Below, one piece after another: positions 11,901 through 20,900 of a stretch of DNA of 64,000 nt. The DNA comes from Monodelphis domestica (Eukaryota; Chordata; Mammalia; Didelphimorphia; Didelphidae). Position 1 is the first letter of the stretch. The number at the start of each line of letters is the position of its first letter. The notes below the pieces were generated by a model. It searched no databases and had not been told where the DNA came from. It saw only the letters and a program-made list of their open reading frames with translations. The DNA is taken from assembly GCF_027887165.1 (NCBI RefSeq), contig NC_077232.1, positions 10,836,257-10,900,256 of the forward strand. The letters run 5' to 3'. A program made the position numbers and the translations under genes.

Positions 11901-14900
11901 ACTTCAAGGCTCCAAAGATCTCCATGCCAGATGTGGACTTGCATTTGAAAGGCCCCAAGTTGAAGGGAGATGTGGATGTGTCTGTGCCCAAGTTGGAGGG
12001 AGATCTCAAAGGTCCCAGTGTAGATGTGGAGGTGCCTGATGTGGACTTGGAGTGCCCAGATGCCAAACTAAAGGGCCCCAAGTTCAAGATGCCTGACATG
12101 CACTTCAAGGCCCCCAAGATCTCCATGCCAGATGTGGACTTGCATTTGAAAGGCCCCAAGTTGAAGGGAGATGTGGATGTGTCTGTGCCCAAGTTGGAGG
12201 GAGATCTCAAAGGTCCCAGTGTGGATGTGGAGGTGCCTGATGTGGACTTGGAGTGCCCAGATGCCAAACTAAAGGGCCCCAAGTTCAAGATGCCTGACAT
12301 GCACTTCAAGGCCCCCAAGATCTCCATGCCAGATGTAAATCTCCATTTGAAAGGTCCCAAAGTGAAAGGAGATGTGGATGTGGATGTGTCTGTGCCCAAG
12401 ATAGAAGGTGATATGAAGGTTCCCGATATGGACATTAAGGGTCCCAAGTTGGACATTAATGCCCCCGATGTGGATGTCCATGGGCCAGAGTGGAACTTGA
12501 AGATGCCCAAGATGAAAATGCCAAAGTTTAGCATGCCTGGGTTCAAGGGGGAGGGCCCAGATGTGGATGTGAGTCTGCCCAAAGGAGATATGAATATTTC
12601 TGGGCCCAAGGTGGATATTGATGCTCCAGATGTGAATATAGAAGGCCCAGAAGGGAAACTGAAGGGCCCCAAGTTCAAGATGCCCGAGATGAACATCAAG
12701 GCCCCCAAGATCTCCATGCCTGATTTTGACTTGCATCTGAAAGGCCCTAAACTAAAAGGGGATGTGGATATGTCTGTGCCCAAGATGGAAGGAGATATGA
12801 AGGTTCCTGATGTGGACATCAAAGGCCCCAAAGTGGATGTCAGTGTCCCAGATGTGGATGTCCATGGGCCAGAGTGGAATCTCAAGATGCCCAAGATGAA
12901 AATGCCCAAGTTCAGCATGCCTGGTTTCAAAGGAGAAGGCCCAGATGTGGATGTGAGTCTTCCCAAGGCAGATGTTGATATTTCTGGGCCCAAGGTGGAC
13001 ATTGATGTTCCGGATGTGGACATTGAAGGTCCAGAAGGGAAACTAAAGGGCCCCAAGTTTAAGATGCCTGACATGCACTTCAAAGCCCCCAAGGTCTCTA
13101 TGCCGGACATTGATTTACATTTGAAAGCACCTAAATTGAAGGGAGATGTAGATGTATCTCTTCCAAAGATAGAAGGTGATTTGAAAGGACCAGAGTTAGA
13201 TATTAAGGGACCTAAATTGGATGTGGAAACACCTGATGTTGATATTCATGGACCTGAAGGGAAATTAAAGATGCCTAAATTAAAGATGCCCAAGTTCAGC
13301 ATGCCAGGCTTCAAAGGGGAGGGCCCAGAGGTGGATGTGAGCCTGCCCAAAGCAGACATTGACATTTCAGGGCCCAAGGTGGACATCGAGGCTCCAGACG
13401 TGAACATAGAAGGTCCAGAGGGAAAGCTGAAGGGCCCCAAGTTCAAGATGCCTGAGATGAACATCAAGGCTCCCAAGATCTCCATGCCTGATTTTGACTT
13501 GCATCTGAAAGGCCCCAAAGTCAAGGGTGATGTGGATGTTTCTCTGCCCAAAGTGGAAGGTGACTTAAAGGGCCCTGAGATTGACATCAAAGGCCCCAAA
13601 GTGGACATTGATGTTCCAGATGTGGACATTGAAGGCCCAGAAGGGAAGCTGAAGGGTCCCAAGTTCAAGATGCCAGACATGCACATCAAAGCCCCCAAGA
13701 TCTCCATGCCTGATTTTGACTTGCATCTGAAAGGTCCTAAGGTGAAGGGAGATGTTGACGTGTCCCTTCCCAAGGTGGAGGGAGATCTGAAAGGCCCCGA
13801 TCTTGACATCAAAGGCCCCAAAGTAGATGTCAGTGTCCCAGATGTGGATGTCCATGGGCCGGATTGGAACTTGAAAATGCCCAAGGTGAAGATGCCCAAA
13901 TTCAGCATGCCAGGCTTCAAAGGGGAGGGCCCAGAGGTGGATGTGAGCCTGCCCAAGGCTGACATTGACATTTCAGGCCCCAAGGTGGACATTGAGGCTC
14001 CAGATGTGAACATTGAGGGTCCAGAGGGAAAGCTGAAGGGCCCCAAATTTAAGATGCCAGACATGCACATCAAGGCTCCTAAGATCTCCATGCCTGATTT
14101 TGACTTGAATCTGAAAGGCCCCAAAATCAAGGGAGATGTTGATGTGTCTGTGCCCAAGATAGAAGGTGACATGAAGGTTCCTGATGTGGACCTTAAAGCG
14201 CCCAAGTTGGACATTAATGCTCCAGATGTGGATGTCCATGGGCCAGAGTGGAACTTGAAAATGCCCAAGATGAAGATGCCCAAGTTCAGTATGCCAGGCT
14301 TCAAAGGGGAGGGCCCAGAGGTGGATGTGAGCCTGCCCAAGGCGGACATTGACATTTCAGGCCCCAAGGTGGACATTGAGGCTCCTGATGTTAACATTGA
14401 AGGTCCAGATGTAAAGGTGAAGGGCCCTAAATTTAAAATGCCCGAAATGAATATTAAGGCTCCTAAGATCTCAATGCCAGACTTGGACCTTAATCTTAAG
14501 GGTCCTAAAATAAAAGGGGATGTTGATGTGACTCTTCCCAAAGTAGAAGGTGATTTGAAAGGGCCATCTCTTGACATCAAAGGTCCAAAGCTGGACATTG
14601 ATGCCCCAGATATTGACATCCATGGCCCAGAGGGAAAACTTAAAGGTCCCAAACTCAAGATGCCTGACCTGCATGCAAACATGCCCAAAATATCCATGCC
14701 AGAGATTGATCTGAATTTGAAAGGCCCCAAGTTTAAAGGAGATGTTGATGTCTCTGCACCCAAATTAGAAGGTGACATTAAGGGTCCCAAATTAGATGTA
14801 AAGGGCCCAGAAGTTGACATTGCAGCCCCTAAAATCAACATTGAGGGGAAGTCTAAGAAATCGCGCTTCAAGCTTCCCAAATTTCATTTCTCAGGCCCCA

Positions 14901-17900
14901 AAGTTCAAACCCCAGAGGTTGATGCTAAACTTAAAAAACCAGATATTGACATTACTGGCCCCAAAGTGGATATAAATGCCCCCGATGTGGAGGTGCAAGG
15001 AAAGGTAAAAGGACCCAAGTTCAAAATGCCTTTTTTGAGTATTTCTTCACCTAAGGTCTCTATGCCAGATGTGGAGTTAAACCTGAAAGGCCCAAAAGTT
15101 AAAGGAGACATAGATGTTGCAGGCCCAAACTTGGAAGGTGACCTGAAAGGCCCTGAGCTCGACATCAAGGGCCCTAAAGTGGATGTCAGTGCTCCAGATG
15201 TGGATGTCCATGGGCCAGACTTTAATGTGAAGATGCCCAAGATGAAGATGCCCAAGTTCAGCATGCCAGGCTTCAAAGGGGAGGGCCCAGAGGTGGATGT
15301 GAGCCTGCCCAAGGTGGACATTGACATTTCAGGCCCCAAGGTGGACATTGAGGCTCCAGATGTGAACATAGAAGGCCCAGAGGGAAAGCTGAAGGGCCCC
15401 AAGTTCAAGATGCCTGAGATGAACATCAAGGCTCCCAAGATCTCCATGCCTGATTTTGACTTGAATCTGAAAGGCCCCAAAGTCAAGGGTGATGTGGACG
15501 TCTCTCTGCCCAAAGTGGAAGGTGACTTAAAGGGCCCTGAGATTGACATCAAAGGCCCCAAAGTGGACATTGATGTTCCAGATGTGGACATTGAGGGCCC
15601 AGAAGGGAAGCTGAAGGGTCCCAAGTTCAAGATGCCAGACATGCACATCAAAGCCCCCAAGATCTCCATGCCAGACTTTGACTTGAATCTGAAAGGTCCT
15701 AAGGTGAAGGGAGATGTTGACGTGTCCCTTCCCAAGGTGGAGGGGGATCTGAAAGGCCCTGATCTTGACATCAAAGGCCCCAAAGTAGATGTCAGTGTCC
15801 CAGATGTGGATGTCCATGGGCCAGAGTGGAACTTGAAGATGCCCAAGGTGAAGATGCCCAAATTCAGCATGCCAGGCTTCAAAGGGGAGGGCCCAGAGGT
15901 GGATGTGAGCCTGCCCAAAGCAGACATTGACATTTCAGGCCCCAAGGTGGACATCGAGGCTCCAGATGTGAACATTGAGGGTCCAGAAGGAAAGCTGAAG
16001 GGCCCCAAGTTCAAGATGCCTGAGATGAACATCAAGGCCCCCAAGATCTCCATGCCTGATTTTGACTTGCATCTGAAAGGCCCCAAAATTAAGGGTGATG
16101 TGGATGTGTCAGTTCCAAAAATAGAAGGTGAGGTTAAAGTTCCAGAAATGGACATCAAAGGTCCTAAAGTTGACATCGAAGCACCTGATGTGGATGTCCA
16201 TGGGCCAGAGTGGAACCTGAAGATGCCTAAGATGAAAATGCCCAAGTTCAGCATGCCAGGCTTCAAAGGGGAAGGCCCAGATGTTGATGTAAATCTGCCC
16301 AAGGCTGATATTAACATTTCTGGACCTAAAGTGGACATTGAAGCTCCAGATGTGAACATAGAAGGTCCAGAGGGAAAGCTGAAGGGCCCCAAGTTCAAGA
16401 TGCCTGAGATGAACATCAAGGCCCCCAAGATCTCCATGCCTGATTTTGACTTGCATCTTAAAGGTCCCAAAGTCAAGGGTGATGTAGATGTTTCTCTGCC
16501 CAAAGTGGAAGGTGACTTGAAGGGCCCTGAGATTGATATCAAAGGCCCCAAAGTAGATATAGATACACCTGATCTTGACATTCATGGTCCAGAAGGAAAG
16601 CTGAAGGGCCCCAAGTTCAAAATGCCTGACCTGCATCTCAAGGCACCCAAAATTTCTATGCCAGATATAGATCTAAATCTCAAGGGGCCAAAGCTCAAGG
16701 GAGATGTTGACGTGTCCCTTCCCAAGGTGGAGGGGGATCTGAAAGGCCCTGAACTGGATATCAAGGGCCCCAAAGTAGATGTCAGTGCCCCAGATGTGGA
16801 TGTCCATGGGCCAGAGTGGAACTTGAAGATGCCCAAGGTGAAGATGCCCAAGTTCAGCATGCCAGGCTTCAAAGGGGAGGGCCCAGAGGTGGATGTGAGC
16901 CTGCCCAAGGCTGACATTGACATTTCAGGCCCCAAGGTGGACATCGAGGCTCCAGATGTGAACATTGAGGGTCCAGAGGGAAAGCTGAAGGGCCCCAAGT
17001 TCAAAATGCCTGAGATGAACATCAAGGCTCCCAAGATCTCCATGCCTGATTTTGACTTGCATCTGAAAGGTCCCAAAGTCAAGGGAGATGTTGATGTTTC
17101 TGTGCCCAAGATAGAAGGTGACATGAAGGTTCCTGATATGGACATTAAGGGGCCCAAGTTGGACATTAATGCTCCAGATGTGGATGTCCATGGGCCAGAG
17201 TGGAACTTGAAAATGCCCAAGGTGAAGATGCCCAAGTTCAGCATGCCAGGCTTCAAAGGGGAGGGCCCAGAGGTGGATGTGAGCCTGCCCAAGGCTGACA
17301 TTGACATTTCAGGCCCCAAGGTGGACATTGAGGCTCCAGATGTGAACATAGAAGGCCCAGAGGGAAAGCTGAAGGGCCCTAAGTTCAAGATGCCTGAGAT
17401 GAACATCAAGGCCCCCAAGATCTCCATGCCTGATTTTGACTTGCATCTGAAAGGTCCCAAAGTCAAGGGTGATGTGGACGTCTCTCTGCCCAAAGTGGAA
17501 GGTGACTTAAAGGGCCCTGAGATTGACATCAAAGGCCCCAAAGTGGACATTGATGTTCCAGATGTGGACATTGAAGGCCCAGAAGGGAAGCTGAAGGGTC
17601 CCAAATTCAAGATGCCAGACATGCACATCAAAGCCCCCAAGATCTCCATGCCTGATTTTGACTTGAACCTTAAAGGACCAAAGATAAAAGGTGATGTTGA
17701 TGTCTCTCTTCCCAAGGTGGAGGGAGACCTTAAGGGCCCTCAAGTAAATATCAAAGGTCCTGAGCTGGACATTGGGGGTCCTGAAGGGAAACTGAAAGGT
17801 CCTAAATTCCACATGCCTGATGTGCATTTCAAGACACCCCAGATTTCCATGAGTGAAATTGACTTAAACCTGAAAGGCCCCAAGATGAAGGGAGATGTTG

Positions 17901-20900
17901 ATGTTTCCCTTCCCAAAGTGGAAGGGGATTTACAGGGTCCTCAAGTAAATATCAAAGGCCCCAAATTGGACATAGATACACCTGACCTTGACATTCATGG
18001 CCCAGAAGGAAAGCTGAAGAGCCCCAAGTTCAAAATGCCTGACCTACATCTCAAGGCCCCCAAAATCTCTATGCCAGACGTGGACCTGAATCTGAAAGGG
18101 CCGAAGCTTAAGGGGGATGTTGATGTGTCCCTTCCCAATGTAGAGGGGGGTCTGAAGGGCCCCGATCTTGACATCAAGGGCCCCAAAGTGGATGTCAGTG
18201 CCCCAGATGTGGATGTCCATGGGCCAGAGTGGAACTTGAAGATGCCCAAGGTGAAGATGCCCAAGTTCAGCATGCCAGGCTTCAAAGGGGAGGGCCCAGA
18301 GGTGGATGTGAGCCTGCCCAAGGCTGACATTGACATTTCAGGGCCCAAGGTGGACATTGAGGCTCCAGATGTGAACATAGAAGGCCCAGAGGGAAAGCTG
18401 AAGGGCCCCAAGTTCAAGATGCCTGAGATGAACATCAAGGCTCCCAAGATCTCCATGCCTGATTTTGACTTGCATCTGAAAGGCCCCAAAGTCAAGGGTG
18501 ATGTGGATGTCTCTCTGCCCAAAGTGGAAGGTGACTTAAAGGGCCCTGAGATTGACATCAAAGGCCCCAAAGTGGACTTTGATGTTCCAGATGTGGACAT
18601 TGAAGGCCCAGAAGGGAAGCTGAAGGGTCCCAAGTTCAAGATGCCAGACATGCACATCAAAGCCCCCAAGATCTCCATGCCAGACTTTGACTTGAATCTG
18701 AAAGGTCCTAAGGTGAAGGGAGATGTTGACGTGTCCCTTCCCAAGGTGGAGGGGGATCTGAAAGGCCCTGATCTTGACATCAGAGGCCCCAAAGTAGATG
18801 TCAGTGTCCCAGATGTGGATGTCCATGGGCCGGATTGGAACTTGAAAATGCCCAAGGTGAAGATGCCCAAATTCAGCATGCCAGGCTTCAAAGGGGAGGG
18901 CCCAGAGGTGGATGTGAGCCTGCCCAAGGCTGACATTGACATTTCAGGCCCCAAGGTGGACATCGAGGCTCCAGATGTGAACATAGAAGGCCCAGAGGGA
19001 AAACTGAAGGGTCCCAAATTTAAGATGCCTGAGATGAACATCAAGGCCCCCAAGATCTCCATGCCTGATATTGACTTGAATTTGAAAGGGCCCAAATTAA
19101 AGGGAGATTATGATATCAATGTTCCTAAGATTGAAGGTAATCTGAAGGGCCCTGACGTTGACTTTCAAGGTCCCAGTGTGGATCTCTATGGCCCTGATGT
19201 TAATTTAAGTGGTCCAAATTTGAAAATGCCATCACTAGACATATCTGGGCCTAAAGTGACTGCTCCTGATGTAGATCTACATCTCAAGTCTCCCAAGTTT
19301 GGCATATCTGGTCCCAAGATAGAAGGTGGTGAATTGGACCTGAAGGGTCCCAAAGTTGACTTGGAAGTACCAAGTTTGGACGTTGAGGGCCCAGACCTAA
19401 ACATTGAGGGACCAGATGTTAAGATTCCAAAATTTAAGAAACCCAAATTTGGCTTTGGGGCTAAGGGCCCAAAGGCCGACATCAAGTCCCCTTCGTTGGA
19501 TGTCACGGTTCCAGAAGCGGGGCTGAATGTAGAGTCTCCAGATATCAACATCAGCGGAAAGGGCAAGAAAATGAAGTTTAAGATGCCAAAGATCCACATG
19601 AGTGGCCCTAAAATCAAGGCCAAAAAGCAGGGATTTGACTTGAATGCCCCTGAGGGTGAAATTGATGCCAGTCTCAAAACTCCAGACTTGGATGTCAATG
19701 TGGCCGCTCCAGATGCTTCGGTTAAGGTCGATGTGAAATCTCCCAAAACCAAGAAACCGATGTTTGGGAAAATGTACTTCCCTGATGTAGAATTTGACAT
19801 CAAATCTCCAAAATTCAAAGCAGAGGCCCCACTTCCCAGCCCCAAGATGGAAGGGGAGATCCAAGCACCTGGGCTGGAAATTTCATCTCCAGGGATTAAA
19901 GCTGGGCTCAAGGGTCCTGGACTGGAGGTTGGATCTGTCGGCCTCAGTGGGAGTCTTCCCAGTGCCAGCATGGAAGGGCCTGACATCCATCTGAAGGCAC
20001 CAAAGTTCAAGGGACCAGGTGGGAGCATTGATTTCTCAGGGCCAAAGGTAGAGGGAGATCTGAGAGCGCCCAGTGTCCAAGCCAACTTGGATGCCTCTGA
20101 TATCAACATTGAAGTGCCTGATGCCAAAATCAAAGGTGCCTCCTTTGGCATCTCATGTCCTCAAGTATCAGTCCCTGATGTGAATGTCAACTTGAAAGGA
20201 CCAAAGATTACGGGGGATGTCCCCAAAGTGGAACTGGAAGGACCCGGTGTTGATCTGAAAGGTCCAGATGCAAAAATCCAGTTCCCCAAGTTTTCCATGC
20301 CCAAGATTGGAGTCCCCGGTCTGAAGGTGGAGGGTGGGGGAGCTGACATTCACAGCCAGCTCCCCTCTCTTGAAGGAGGGGTGAGTTCCCCCAACCTCAA
20401 GTTTGAAGGGCCCGATGTGACACTGAAAGGGCCCCAAGGGGACCTGCCTTCTGTGAACCTCTCTGGACCGGATCTCGACTTGAATTTGAAAGGACCAAAG
20501 CTGAAGGGAGACTTGGACATATCTGGTGACATCAAGTGTCCCAAAGTGTCAGTGGATGCCCCAGATGTTAGTCTGGAGGCACCTGGAGGGGCTATTAAGC
20601 TCCCCCAAATGAAGCTGCCCCAGTTTGGCATCTCCTCTCAGGGGTCTAACTTGGATGTTAATGTCGCAGGGCCAGAGATGAAGGGGCCTGGGGTGGATGT
20701 TCACCTCAGAGGTGTGGACTTGAAAGGGCCCCAGATGTCTGGCCCCCAAATCTCATCTGATATGGACTTTAATTTGGAAGGACCAAAAATCAAAGGGGGC
20801 TTCGGTGCCAGTGGCGACATGAAAGGTCCTGCTGTGGGAGTGGCTCTTCCGGGCATCAGCGTCCAAGGCTTGGAAGGCAATCTCCAGCCTCCTGATGTCA

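Larger units (their letters stand above)
6470..19100 (+). repeat. AHNAK: Coding tandem repeat array of AHNAK (~128-residue unit)
   Basis: About 12.6 kb of exon is built from units of ~384 bp (128 residues), roughly 33 unit-lengths. Each unit is a string of short alternating segments: xMPKFSMPGFKGEGP, VDVSLPKADVDISGPKVDI, VDIEGPEGKLKGPKFKMP, KAPKISMPDVDLHLKGPK, GDVDVSVPKIEGD and VDVHGPEWNLKMP. Some units are shortened or recombined; the LECPDAKLKGPKFKMPDMHF variants at ~10.4-12.3 kb recur at about half-unit spacing. The alternating polar/hydrophobic pattern is expected to form extended beta-like rods. Edges are approximate because the flanks contain decayed units. Confidence 0.9.

Noticed and set aside
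6373..13110. Two 1,108-codon antisense frames (6373-9699 and 9784-13110) and other long antisense frames up to ~20 kb
   Set aside because: They are the reverse reading of the AHNAK repeats; the repeated codon pattern happens to lack stops. The translations (SGPSMSTSGTL...) only mirror the sense repeat and show no family resemblance.
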